DNA from: Cyclobacterium marinum DSM 745
GTDB taxonomy: Bacteria > Bacteroidota > Bacteroidia > Cytophagales > Cyclobacteriaceae
Reading direction: 5' to 3'
NCBI RefSeq assembly: GCF_000222485.1
Contig: NC_015914.1
Location: forward strand, 5,624,001-5,688,000
Length of the DNA stretch: 64,000 nt
Shown here: positions 55,041 to 64,000 of the stretch, in pieces
Layout: every line of letters starts with the position of its first letter
Numbering within the stretch: position 1 is the first letter of the stretch
Position numbers and translations under genes: made by a program
Notes under the pieces: generated by a model
What the model was told of the DNA's origin: nothing
What the model saw: the letters and a program-made list of their open reading frames with translations, nothing else
The model's database searches: none

Positions 55041-56283
55041 AATATCCTCTATCCTATTTAGTCTAGTTGTCCTGATTTGTACGAGCGCGCAGACCATTGC
55101 CCAAACCAACCCTACTGATCAAGCTATTGCAAAGCATAGAAAAGGCAAGCTGATTGTCAAGGCAAAACCCGGAACCAAGGTCTCCATCGAGCAGCTTTCC
55201 CATGAATTCTGGTTTGGGGCAGCCATTGCCAATGGACTGGGATCCGGGAACATGAACCCTGATGACCTAAGACAGTACAAAAACTATTTCCTGAAAAACT
55301 TCAACAGTGCCGTCACCGAAAATGCCCTCAAGTGGGCCAATATGGAAAGGGAAAAAGGACAAGTGAATCACTTAACCGTAGAAGGCATTTTGAATTGGAC
55401 AGAGGAAAACGATATTCCCCTGCGGGGACATAACTTATTTTGGGGCATAGAAAAATTTGTTCAGCCTTGGATAATGGAGTTGAGTGACGCCGAACTGGAG
55501 GCAACCATAAAAGATCGTGCCATTAGCATTGCTCGAAAGTACAAAGGGCGCTTTTTAGAATACGATCTGAACAATGAAATGATCCATGGCAATTATTATG
55601 AAGATCGGTTGGGGCCGGACATAACCGCGAAAATGGCCAAATGGGTGCTTGAAGGGGATCCTGACGCACAACTTTATCTAAACGATTACGATATCCTAAC
55701 AGGAAACAGATTGGCAGACTATTTGGCCCAAATTAGGGATCTAATGGCCCATAATGTTCCGATTGCCGGAATAGGTGTGCAGGGTCACTTGCATGGCAGT
55801 ACCTTTACCAGAAAGGAACTGAAACGTAGCCTTGACTCCCTGGCTCAATTTGGTTTACCCATTCGTATCACCGAATTCAATATGCCCGGTCAACGATCCA
55901 AATTCCATAAAGACACGCAATTGGTCATGAGTCCTGAAGAAGAAAAACAAAACGCCATTGAATTGGTGGATTATTATAGCATTTGTTTTGCCCACCCGGC
56001 AGTGGAAGGTATCTTAATGTGGGGTTTTTGGGAAGGTGCCAATTGGATTCCGGCCTCCTCCTTATATACCAGAGACTGGCAACCCAAACCTACAGCTAAA
56101 GCTTACCAAAAATTGATTTTTGACACTTGGTGGACGGAGAGGACCGGTACAGCAGATGCTGAAGGTCAATTTTCAGCCGATGCATTTTATGGGGAATACC
56201 AACTAACCATTGATGGGCAAACGAGAATAATTTCCCATAAAAAAAAGAATAGAGCAACCACCATTGATTGCTCCACTCCTTGA
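54937..56283 (+). CDS. GH10 endo-1,4-beta-xylanase, secreted
   Basis: Single-domain GH10 xylanase of 448 residues that hydrolyses xylan internally. The acid/base is E214 in DLNNEMIHGN and the nucleophile is E313 in RITEFNMPG; family segments include NSAVTENALKWANMEREKGQ, LRGHNLFWG, LYLNDYDI, GIGVQGHLHG and GILMWGFWEG. Two in-frame ATGs at 54949 and 54961 compete with 54937. The true signal segment is ISSILFSLVVLICTSAQTIAQ, preceded by a histidine/proline-rich stretch encoded by the minisatellite. It is alone on the plus strand among minus-strand sulfatase genes, and it converges with the sulfatase of the second SusCD unit, 9 bases apart. Confidence 0.93.
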   Translation: MKPKMLNPMKNTSQTHSITQSPHHPITKSPHHLRQISSILFSLVVLICTSAQTIAQTNPTDQAIAKHRKGKLIVKAKPGTKVSIEQLSHEFWFGAAIANGLGSGNMNPDDLRQYKNYFLKNFNSAVTENALKWANMEREKGQVNHLTVEGILNWTEENDIPLRGHNLFWGIEKFVQPWIMELSDAELEATIKDRAISIARKYKGRFLEYDLNNEMIHGNYYEDRLGPDITAKMAKWVLEGDPDAQLYLNDYDILTGNRLADYLAQIRDLMAHNVPIAGIGVQGHLHGSTFTRKELKRSLDSLAQFGLPIRITEFNMPGQRSKFHKDTQLVMSPEEEKQNAIELVDYYSICFAHPAVEGILMWGFWEGANWIPASSLYTRDWQPKPTAKAYQKLIFDTWWTERTGTADAEGQFSADAFYGEYQLTIDGQTRIISHKKKNRATTIDCSTP

Positions 56284-56292
56284 TCCATTTAT

Positions 56293-57861
56293 TTATTGAT
56301 AATCCTTTCCGATCAAACTCTCTAAGACGGATTGTTGCCAATCATGTAAAGTATTTTCCATTTTCTCAGCAATTTCCGGGTGATCTGATAGTATGTTATT
56401 TTCCTCTGCCGGATCTGCATTGATATCAAAGAGTTCTTTTTCGGCTGCATCACCAGTACCTCCATGGATCACCAACTTGTATTGATTACCCAATAAAGTC
56501 CGAGGACCGGAATAATCCTCTCCTTGGATATCGGTTTGCTTGAAATTTTTAAAGTTTCTGGTGGGTATCCCATTCATCAACTTTACTAGAGGTGAGGTAC
56601 CTTTTTGTAATTCCGGGTCTATATAATCGGCCAAACCTTCGCCATTGTTTCTTGGTCTACCATTCCAAAAGGCGATAGGCTCTGGTCTTTTATCCATTTT
56701 TCCTTCCAGCATAGGCAAGAGACTGATGCCATCAATGGGTCGGTCAGGAAGTGCTTGACCTGTAATTTCACAAAGGGTAGGAAATACATCACTGGAAACA
56801 CCATGAACCTCGGTAATAAAAGGATTCTTTATTTTTTCAGGCCATTCCAAAACTGAAGGAACTCGCACCCCCCCTTCATATACCCGTCCTTTTTGACCTC
56901 TGAAAGGAACTGTTGCATTTCCCTCCTGAGGTGTTCCATTGTCGCCAAAGTACCATAGCAAGGTATTGTCTCGAATTCCCTCCCCGTCAAGATAGGTTCT
57001 TAATTGCCCTATAGACCTATCCATGGCTGTGATTTCAGCGAATCGTTCCCTTAAGACTTCACGTTGCAGCCGTTCTACCGGTCCACCGGTTTCGTTGGAA
57101 GTCAACTTAACCATCCGATTTCCGAAATCCTCCGGTAAATTGTCATACAAGGCCAAGTCTTCGGGTTTTGCACTATAGGGCTCATGAGGAGAGCCATACC
57201 AGATCACAATAAAAAAGGGTTGATTTTTTTCTTTGGAACGTTCGATAAAATCGATGGCCTCTGCAATCAAAATTTCAGAACTCTCCCCTTCAAAAACAAC
57301 CGGTTCGGCTCCATTTCTTGACAAATGAGGATTCATTTCAAAGAAATTATCGTGAGAAAGGTATTCATCAAACCCAAAATGCTTTGGATTGGTAGGTGAA
57401 GCCTCTTTGACAGGGCCCAGGTGCCATTTCCCCAAGTGAGAAGTAACATAACCTGCATTTTTCATGAGTTCTGCTATACTAATTTCTTCCGGACGTATAG
57501 AATACCCTGGGGTAAAAGTGCCATACCTATTGGGATGTCTCCCGGTAATGATACTACCCCTGGTAGGGGAGCAAACCGGAGATGCCGAATAAAATCGATC
57601 CATTCGTACACCGGATTTAGCCATTTCATCCAATACAGGCGTGTGGAGAAATGGATGTCCATTGTATCCGGTTTCATCCCAGCCATGGTCATCGCCAAGC
57701 AGAAGTACTATATTGGGGAGGTCAGATTCAGGTTCTACCTCCTTATTTGATCCTGCCTTATTTTCTGATTTACAAGAAAAGCCTATGGATATGGCAATGG
57801 ATATTAACCAAATAGATCGTTGATTAAGGAATTTATTCATCATTAATATTTTATCAAGCAT
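56293..57861 (-). CDS. Sulfatase (S1 type) lipoprotein of the second SusCD unit, CSPTR
   Basis: Sulfatase of 522 residues. The leader ends SIGFSC (cysteine 30 from the first ATG; ATGs at 57843 and 57840 give a shorter leader). The motif is CSPTR (C97) in SASPVCSPTRGSIITGRHPNR. Metal residues lie in VLLLGDDHGWDETGYNGHP and LWYFGDNGTPQEGN; SHLGKWHLGPV is also present. It follows SusD by 3 bases, so SusC, SusD and sulfatase form one operon for uptake and desulfation of a sulfated glycan. Confidence 0.94.
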   Translation of the reverse strand: MLDKILMMNKFLNQRSIWLISIAISIGFSCKSENKAGSNKEVEPESDLPNIVLLLGDDHGWDETGYNGHPFLHTPVLDEMAKSGVRMDRFYSASPVCSPTRGSIITGRHPNRYGTFTPGYSIRPEEISIAELMKNAGYVTSHLGKWHLGPVKEASPTNPKHFGFDEYLSHDNFFEMNPHLSRNGAEPVVFEGESSEILIAEAIDFIERSKEKNQPFFIVIWYGSPHEPYSAKPEDLALYDNLPEDFGNRMVKLTSNETGGPVERLQREVLRERFAEITAMDRSIGQLRTYLDGEGIRDNTLLWYFGDNGTPQEGNATVPFRGQKGRVYEGGVRVPSVLEWPEKIKNPFITEVHGVSSDVFPTLCEITGQALPDRPIDGISLLPMLEGKMDKRPEPIAFWNGRPRNNGEGLADYIDPELQKGTSPLVKLMNGIPTRNFKNFKQTDIQGEDYSGPRTLLGNQYKLVIHGGTGDAAEKELFDINADPAEENNILSDHPEIAEKMENTLHDWQQSVLESLIGKDYQ

Positions 57862-57864
57862 TAA

Positions 57865-59634
57865 TTATTGTATTGATTCTAAAGGAGGAACATTTTGAGA
57901 TGCACCGGTATACCCTTCATTTTGATTTATTTTCCCTAAAGTATTTTCTGATATTACCGTTTCAGGTATAGGCCAGAGGGCATTGTGAGGTGCAATATTA
58001 TAAGATTGCTGCCCCCATTTCAAATTTATTTGAAAAAACACATTGGTTCTCATTACTCGATCGTAAAACCAATTCTTTTCACTGAAATTATCCAAAGTGT
58101 AGCCATTTATACCTTGCTTAGCCATAATATAGGATGCCCTAATCATTTCTCCATGCCTAGGTTCTTCTGTAAACAGTTCTCTAGCCCGCTCATCAAAGAT
58201 TACATCAATATCAATTTCCCCGGCAGTCACAGGTAAAGCACCTGCCCTTTGCCTAATTGTATTCAAATCAATAGCGGCTCCTGCAAGATCTCCCTTCCAA
58301 AACCGGGCTTCAGCACGTAACAGATAGGTTTCTGCCAAGCGGAAAACATACTGATCACCATTCCCCCCAGAAGGATTGGCAGCAGGGTCTTGTTCAGGTA
58401 CAAAGGTTTTATAATGTGGAAATGAATACGAGTGCTGGAAGGTGTCAATAGCAACCGCAAAATTGTCCCTATTAATTGGCAATCCAAAGTCCGGTGATCC
58501 CGGGTTATTGTAAATTATCTCATACCACTCCACCCAATTGTTGTCGCTTCTTCTCATGTCATTTTCGTAATCCCATATTTCATAAAGATAATAAGGGGTG
58601 GGCCTACAATTGCCATTTCCTCTAAATAGGGTATCGTACTGTAAACCGTCAGCAACAGTTCCAGGACCCCCTGAACTGTCTCTATTGCGAGAATGCCACC
58701 ATGCAGGGTTATATACTCTGGGCAGCCTACTGCCATCAGTTTTGGCGCCTACTGGGTCTTCAAATCGATCAATAACACTAAGGATCGTTTCTGTATTGGC
58801 AGGGTCATTTACATTATCTAGACGGTGAAGGTCCCAAAATATATTTCTGCTGGGATCAGAGGCATGAATACCAAACCGCGTTGTCATTAATTCGTAAGGA
58901 CCATCTATTACTTGAGAAGCAGCAGCAATGGCCCCATCAAAATCCAAATTTGCCAAAGCTATTTTGGCCAATAAGTGTGCTCCTGCTCCTTTTGTTAAAG
59001 CTCCGGGCTCTGCACTTTCAGGCAGCCAATTTACCCCCCATTCCAAGTCCTCTTGAATTTTGTCTAGAATAGTCCACCTGGAATGGGTGAAAAAGTCAAG
59101 CTTAGGCCCGGTTATCTCCTCTCCAATAAATGGCACATCACCGTAAGAATTTACCAATCGGTAATACCAATATGCCCGGTAAAAATAAGCCGATGCCATG
59201 AGCCGATTACGTATTTCTTCAGTCTCCCAATTTACATTATCAATGCGCGAAACCATTACATTTGCATTTCGAATAGAATTGTAAGCGAGGTTAAATAATT
59301 TTCCGGGAAAGTTATGGCTTCCCCCATCACCTGCCGGTGTCAACACTTGAACAAAATCCTTGACCACATTATTTGACTGGGCACCGGGAACTCCTAAGTC
59401 AGACATGGCATGTTCATTACTGATAGGCCCTCTTTCTGAATAAAATTCAGATTTAATGTCTTTCCGCATCGTTACCATTAATGCTTCAAACCCGGCCTCA
59501 TCAATGTATACATTTTCCGGCGCGTAAAAAGACAAAGGTTTTGGCTCCAGCCATTCTTCAGAACAAGAGGAAAGTATGGTTACCAAAAGGAATAGGGTCA
59601 AAACTAATTTATTTTTAGAATTCATCATTTTCAT
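57865..59634 (-). CDS. SusD/RagB outer-membrane lipoprotein (second unit)
   Basis: SusD-family lipoprotein of 589 residues with leader ending TILSSC (cysteine near 24). Typical segments are SEEWLEPKPLSFYAPENVY, MASAYFYRAYWYYRLVNSYGDVPFIGEE, AHLLAKIALANLDFDGAIAAASQVI and the C-terminal RLAETYLLRAEARFWKGD with IRQRAGALPV. It binds oligosaccharide at the surface with the adjacent SusC. It lies 21 bases after SusC. Confidence 0.95.
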   Translation of the reverse strand: MKMMNSKNKLVLTLFLLVTILSSCSEEWLEPKPLSFYAPENVYIDEAGFEALMVTMRKDIKSEFYSERGPISNEHAMSDLGVPGAQSNNVVKDFVQVLTPAGDGGSHNFPGKLFNLAYNSIRNANVMVSRIDNVNWETEEIRNRLMASAYFYRAYWYYRLVNSYGDVPFIGEEITGPKLDFFTHSRWTILDKIQEDLEWGVNWLPESAEPGALTKGAGAHLLAKIALANLDFDGAIAAASQVIDGPYELMTTRFGIHASDPSRNIFWDLHRLDNVNDPANTETILSVIDRFEDPVGAKTDGSRLPRVYNPAWWHSRNRDSSGGPGTVADGLQYDTLFRGNGNCRPTPYYLYEIWDYENDMRRSDNNWVEWYEIIYNNPGSPDFGLPINRDNFAVAIDTFQHSYSFPHYKTFVPEQDPAANPSGGNGDQYVFRLAETYLLRAEARFWKGDLAGAAIDLNTIRQRAGALPVTAGEIDIDVIFDERARELFTEEPRHGEMIRASYIMAKQGINGYTLDNFSEKNWFYDRVMRTNVFFQINLKWGQQSYNIAPHNALWPIPETVISENTLGKINQNEGYTGASQNVPPLESIQ

Positions 59635-59655
59635 GTTTTTATTATTAATTGACCT

Positions 59656-62600
59656 CTAAAATGTTACATTTAATCCCATAGAATACACTCTTGGCATAGG
59701 GGAGCCTCCTGATTCAGGATCCCAATTTTCCCATTTGTCAAAACTATATAGATTGCGGACTGAACCAAATAAACGTAAATTGTCCAATCTCATCTTTTGT
59801 AGCAGAGCACTAGGAATATTATAGGACAAAGAAAGGTCTTGAATTCTTACAAAGGATCGGGAGAAATAAAGGTTGTAACCCCCACCATAAGCTCCGGAAG
59901 TCGCTGTCAAAGAACCATATTGACTGGATGGATTTGCCTCTGTCCAATATGGGATAGCTCTCATTCCCCGGCGATCATAAAGGTTGCTTGAATTATGTAA
60001 AAAATCTGAAACTCCTCCTATATGCCCCAGGTCTGCTCTAATGAAAATAGAAGCTGTGAAGTTTTGCAAAAAGGTGAAATTATTTCGGAACCCTAAACGG
60101 TACCTGGGCTGGGTCCAACCGATAAATTGCTTGTCTTCCAAGGTGGTATAACTTCCATCTCCATTGACATCTACAGCTTTATAATCCCCTGGGGACAAGC
60201 CATATGACTGCGCTTCGTCTGCTTCATCCATCTGCCAAATCCCTGTAATGTCATAGTTCCAGACTCTATCTAGCGCCTCTCCAATAAACCATTGATTGGC
60301 AATATCAGAAATTTCTCTTTCAACAATTTCTCCATTTACCTCCACTTCTTCATAGTCTCCAAATAAGCTAACAATTTTGTTTCGGTTCATGGAAAAAACG
60401 AAATCAGATTTCCAAGTAAAATTGTTAGTATTCAAGTTAACGGAATTTAAAGTGAATTCAATCCCCTTATTTTCTAACTCTCCGAGATTGGTTGTAATAT
60501 TATCAAAACCAGTAACTTGAGGTAAATTCCTTTCCATCAATAAATCTTCAGTGACCATGCTGTATACTTCAAGGCTGGCATTAAGCTTGCCTTCCCATAA
60601 ACCCAGGTCCAATCCTAAATTAAAGGCCTCCGTTTTTTCCCATACCAAGCCAGGATTAGCCAAGGAATTGTTATAGACTCCCACCAAAACCTGTGATCCA
60701 TTGGAATAAAGGTTTTGAGATAACCTAGCCAAGGCTGAATACCGACCAATATCCCTGTTGCCATTAATACCCCATGAAAGTCTAAGCTTCAAATTTTCAA
60801 CCGAAGCACTGTTAAAAAATGATTCATCAGAAATCTTCCAAGCAAAAGCTCCTGCGGGAAAAACCGCTCTAGGGTTTTGTTGACCAAAAGCTGAATAACC
60901 ATCTCTTCTAATGGATCCCGTAAAGAGGTATTTATCCATAAGGGTATAATTTAATCTACCCATAAATGCATCTCCTGTAGAATAGACATCATTGTTATTT
61001 ACCAAGTGGTTGGTGGCAAATTGTAAACCATGAAAGGAGAGGTTTTGGTTGGGATTAAAAGTTTCTCCACTTTGGTAGGAAAGCCAACTTTGAAACTTTT
61101 CAACATTGTAAAGCACTGTTACATCAAAATTGTGGATACCAATCCGCTTGTTCCACTTTAACAGATTATCAACCATCCATTCAAATGTTTGGGAATCTTC
61201 CCTTGTCCCGAATCCCCTAGACCTTGTTTGTCCTCCTAAGATGGTTTCTGAATTCCAAAAATTAAGGTCCTTTAAGAAGGTATATCGAGGTTGAAAAGAG
61301 ACTCGATAGCTAAAACCATAGGGTAGTTCCAATTCGGCATAAAGAGTCGCAAATAAATTTTGGATTTTTCTACTTTTGTCTTGGTTAAGGTGATTAATTA
61401 ATGGGTTTTGAGCCCCTATATATCCATTTGGAAACCATTTAACTGAGCCATCTTCTTCATATTTGGAGCCATAAGGACTAGAAATTAGCATTTGTCCCAA
61501 ATTGGCTTGCACATTGCTTTCGTCTCTTTCCGAAAACTGAGAATTTAAGCCCACCTTTAACCAATCAGTCACTTCCGCATCTAAATTAAGTCTTGAGCGA
61601 ATCGTGAAAAAATCATCCCCGGTTATAATTCCCTCGTTGTTAATGCTTCCCAATGACCAATAATATTTAATTTTTTCAGAACCTCCGCTGAGACTCAAGT
61701 CATAGTTTTGTCTTAGCCCTTTTTGCATGACCTCATCGTACCAATTTACACCGGTACCTGCCAAGTAATTCTCTGTTTCTTCAGGAAAAAACAACAAACG
61801 GTTCAGCCATTCTATTGTGTTGTCTGCATTAGGGTTATTGTTGTAATTGATCCATTGATCTAAGCTTATATCCGAGGGCAAATCATTGGGGTTATTGTAA
61901 AAATAGGGAGGACTATCAGGATTCTCTTTGATTAATAAATCCCTTCTAAAATCAGTATATTCCTCTTTATTCAATGGTCTAACATCATTATTGGTTACTT
62001 CAGCAATTCCAATTTGGGTGGTAAAATTAATGGTTGGCTTCCCTGATTTGCCTTTGGAAGTGGTAATTAGAATCACCCCTGATGCTGCTCTAGATCCAAA
62101 TACTGCAGCAGAACTGGCATCCTTCAAAATATCCATTGTCTCAATGTCATTGGGATTGATGTCTTGCAAACTGCCATTAAATATTACACCGTCCAATACA
62201 ATTAATGGAGAAGTACCGGCACTCAAAGATGTAGGCCCTCGCACTTCCAATGAACTACCACCTGAGGCTGAGGTGCCTTGATTAGCATTGAAACCGGCTA
62301 CGGTTCCTGTGAGCATTTCTGAAAGTTGAGTCACATTCTGATTTTGAAAAGTCTTGGCATCTACCCGCATTACTGCGCCGGTAAGGTCACTTTTTTTCTG
62401 GGTACCATACCCTATCACAACCACTTCATCCAGGTCAGTTTGGTTTTCCACAAGTACCACATTGATGATGCTCTTCGAGCCTACCTCAATTTCTTGGGAA
62501 AGGAAGCCAATAAAGGAAAATAAAAGGGTTGCATCTTCTGGAACTTCTAGCGTATAATTTCCATCAATATCAGTAGCCGTCCCTATTGATGTTCCCGGAA

Positions 62601-62865
62601 TTGAGACAGTCGCGCCGGGAATAGAATTTCCATTTTGATCGGTCACTCTTCCTGTAATAACAATGTCAAATTCACTTGATCCGGCCTTATATACTGTTGA
62701 GGAAGTAGGAAACAACAAAGCTAACTTTTTATCGCCCGGTGATTCTGCTGAACTGTTGTAGAATATAAACACTAATAACAAACTCATAACCCTGACTGTC
62801 GTCAAGGAATAAAATGCTTTTAATAAAGGGTACGTCATATTGGGTTTTTTATTAATTTGAACCAT
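59656..62865 (-). CDS. SusC/RagA TonB-linked outer-membrane transporter (second unit)
   Basis: TonB-dependent transporter of about 1069 residues. The ATG at 62865 is taken in place of a TTG two codons upstream; a further ATG at 62838 (MTYPLLKAFYSL) is possible. After a leader near 20-45 comes a carboxypeptidase-like domain (ITGRVTDQNGNSIPGATVSI to about 150), then DLDEVVVIGYGTQKKSDLTGA, a plug with EVRGPTSLSAGTSPLIVLDG and DIETMDILKDASSAAVFGSRA, and a barrel ending VYSMGLNVTF. It opens the operon SusC-SusD-sulfatase, with a long AT-rich region upstream. Confidence 0.95.
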   Translation of the reverse strand: MVQINKKPNMTYPLLKAFYSLTTVRVMSLLLVFIFYNSSAESPGDKKLALLFPTSSTVYKAGSSEFDIVITGRVTDQNGNSIPGATVSIPGTSIGTATDIDGNYTLEVPEDATLLFSFIGFLSQEIEVGSKSIINVVLVENQTDLDEVVVIGYGTQKKSDLTGAVMRVDAKTFQNQNVTQLSEMLTGTVAGFNANQGTSASGGSSLEVRGPTSLSAGTSPLIVLDGVIFNGSLQDINPNDIETMDILKDASSAAVFGSRAASGVILITTSKGKSGKPTINFTTQIGIAEVTNNDVRPLNKEEYTDFRRDLLIKENPDSPPYFYNNPNDLPSDISLDQWINYNNNPNADNTIEWLNRLLFFPEETENYLAGTGVNWYDEVMQKGLRQNYDLSLSGGSEKIKYYWSLGSINNEGIITGDDFFTIRSRLNLDAEVTDWLKVGLNSQFSERDESNVQANLGQMLISSPYGSKYEEDGSVKWFPNGYIGAQNPLINHLNQDKSRKIQNLFATLYAELELPYGFSYRVSFQPRYTFLKDLNFWNSETILGGQTRSRGFGTREDSQTFEWMVDNLLKWNKRIGIHNFDVTVLYNVEKFQSWLSYQSGETFNPNQNLSFHGLQFATNHLVNNNDVYSTGDAFMGRLNYTLMDKYLFTGSIRRDGYSAFGQQNPRAVFPAGAFAWKISDESFFNSASVENLKLRLSWGINGNRDIGRYSALARLSQNLYSNGSQVLVGVYNNSLANPGLVWEKTEAFNLGLDLGLWEGKLNASLEVYSMVTEDLLMERNLPQVTGFDNITTNLGELENKGIEFTLNSVNLNTNNFTWKSDFVFSMNRNKIVSLFGDYEEVEVNGEIVEREISDIANQWFIGEALDRVWNYDITGIWQMDEADEAQSYGLSPGDYKAVDVNGDGSYTTLEDKQFIGWTQPRYRLGFRNNFTFLQNFTASIFIRADLGHIGGVSDFLHNSSNLYDRRGMRAIPYWTEANPSSQYGSLTATSGAYGGGYNLYFSRSFVRIQDLSLSYNIPSALLQKMRLDNLRLFGSVRNLYSFDKWENWDPESGGSPMPRVYSMGLNVTF

Positions 62866-63540
62866 TGCCAAAAGCCAATGGAATTAGGTAAAATACAAAG
62901 AGAAAATTTTTGAGATTGAAACTAAGAAGCTGTCATTTCAACTAAGTATGTTTTGGGTTTATAAGTAATCAATTGAAATTTTAAATTAATTATTTTTTTT
63001 CAAAATATTCTTTATATAATTCAGTTTTATTATTTTTTTTTATTTCATTAAAACTAAAATTAAAGAATATAAAAACTAGGTAATGTTATCATACAAAATA
63101 AATTGTTGATTTTGTTGTTTTAAAAAATAATAACCAACTATTATATTGTTTTTTTAAAATATCAAAAATATATTTTTTAATACAAATCATTCAAATACTC
63201 ACAACTTGTAATACTTATAATGAAGAAATAATATAAGTAATTATTTCAGCCCTAAAAATCAAAAAAAAATGAAAATATTCAATTAATAAAAAACTATTAA
63301 TAAACTGAAGATTTCTTATTCCATCCTTAAATATGAAATTCTATTAAAGTAAAAAGTACTTAAAAAATAACCTGCAGATATATAAAAAAAAGACATGCAG
63401 TATTAATTTTTTTAATTCAAAATAGATTAATACTGCATGTCCAAAATCAATCGTTGCCCGATTGTAAGGTCCATTACCATTCAGCCTCGAAGGTTTTCTT
63501 AAAAAAAGTGTAATCAAACAAACAATTACCTATCCAAAAT
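62866..63540. other. Very AT-rich intergenic region upstream of the second SusC
   Basis: The 675 bases include long A and T runs and no gene. They should hold the promoter of the SusC-SusD-sulfatase unit; the only strong structure is the terminator hairpin at 63392-63441. Confidence 0.6.
63384..63441 (-). terminator. Strong intrinsic terminator after the last sulfatase
   Basis: On the minus strand a perfect 16-bp stem (GACATGCAGTATTAAT / ATTAATACTGCATGTC) with an 18-base loop is followed by eight T residues, 100 bases past the minus-strand sulfatase stop. It isolates that gene from the SusC operon. Confidence 0.92.
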
Positions 63541-64000
63541 TTAATTGGAGCTGATCGGCAAATCATTATCTCTAATTGCAACTAATTTCTTTTGAACTTC
63601 CCCCATTAACTGAGAAACAATTTCTTGGTAGGCGGGGAAGGTGGCCAGGTTATTAAATTGTTTGGGATCATGTTCCATGTCAAATAATTCAATGCCATCG
63701 CTTCCATCTTCATTGTAAAGGGTAAAGGCCCACTTGTCATTCCTTAGTAAAAAGGCATGCTTCCCTCCCCACCTATTGACAGAAAATGCCATGTCTCTGG
63801 TTTTAAAATCTGGGTCGTCTAAGGTAGGCACAAAACTTATTCCTTGAATTTGATCTTTCACATCCACTCCTGCCAACTCAGCTATGGTTGGATACAAGTC
63901 AATTAACTCCACAAAACTATTGGAAACCTGGGCTTTTTGACCGGGGATTTTCACGATCAAAGGCACCCTTACAGATTCCTCTTTCAAGCTTACTTTCATC
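63541..64000 (-). CDS. Sulfatase (S1 type), C-terminal part, cut by the window end
   Basis: The C-terminal about 153 residues of a sulfatase; the frame is open to the right window edge, so the active-site motif is outside. Recognisable parts are KEESVRVPLIVKIPG, VELIDLYPTIAELAGV and the terminal block DGIELFDMEHDPKQFNNLA. The pattern resembles iduronate-2-sulfatase-like enzymes. It is a sixth sulfatase in the window and ends in its own strong terminator. Confidence 0.85.
   Translation of the reverse strand, partial: MKVSLKEESVRVPLIVKIPGQKAQVSNSFVELIDLYPTIAELAGVDVKDQIQGISFVPTLDDPDFKTRDMAFSVNRWGGKHAFLLRNDKWAFTLYNEDGSDGIELFDMEHDPKQFNNLATFPAYQEIVSQLMGEVQKKLVAIRDNDLPISSN

Overview
The window looks like chromosomal DNA of an AT-rich, aerobic, polysaccharide-degrading member of the Bacteroidota, probably a marine Cyclobacteriaceae-type bacterium. 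The signs are two SusC/SusD pairs, lipoprotein leaders on many exported proteins, a DUF5686 outer-membrane protein, a BlaR1-type M56 peptidase with a TonB-plug-like tail, and six sulfatases, the last cut by the window end. Genus-level placement is inference. I see no tRNA, rRNA, CRISPR array, complete insertion sequence or prophage.

Layout. Positions 1-6.8 kb (+): an M56 peptidase cut by the window start, then a glucuronoyl-esterase-like protein (CE15), a mannonate dehydratase with a twin-arginine-like leader, a neutral-ceramidase-like protein and a DUF1801 protein. Positions 6.9-15.7 kb hold mostly housekeeping genes: GAPDH, a bile-acid:sodium-symporter-family transporter, a PlsC-like acyltransferase, a beta-carbonic anhydrase, a small PRTase-like protein, a GH3 (auxin-responsive family) protein, an MFS exporter and a TspO-like protein. 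Positions 15.7-18.3 kb (-): a BCCT transporter overlapping a GH113-like lipoprotein. Positions 18.3-21.2 kb are gene-poor, with one outer-membrane beta-barrel gene among palindromic and dispersed repeats.

Positions 21.2-30.6 kb (-): a polysaccharide utilisation locus, SusC-SusD-LamG lipoprotein-two PF10091 (GH144-like) enzymes, best read as a beta-1,2-glucan system. Just upstream (31.1-33.0 kb) is the most unusual gene here: a 7TMR-DISM membrane receptor whose C-terminus is the zinc-ribbon and helix-turn-helix part of an IS1595-type transposase, without the DDE nuclease. It may be a membrane-bound one-component regulator. A BNR beta-propeller protein and a lone response regulator follow.

Positions 36.2-47.9 kb (-) form a tightly packed sulfated-glycan operon: lyase-like protein, sulfatase, exported formylglycine-generating enzyme with the catalytic cysteine pair, two more sulfatases, a cytochrome c/beta-propeller lipoprotein and a Tat-leader enolase-superfamily protein. 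Positions 48.0-54.6 kb (-): a B12-type radical SAM protein with an unusual cluster motif, a DUF5686 outer-membrane protein and another sulfatase. A GH10 xylanase (+) begins inside a duplicated ATCACC-rich minisatellite. Positions 56.3-62.9 kb (-): a second SusC-SusD-sulfatase unit, then a strong terminator and the C-terminal part of a sixth sulfatase.

Together the genes describe import and desulfation of algal-type glycans, beta-1,2-glucan breakdown, and xylan/glucuronate processing (CE15, mannonate dehydratase, GH10). Functions rest on motif recognition by eye; no database search was run.
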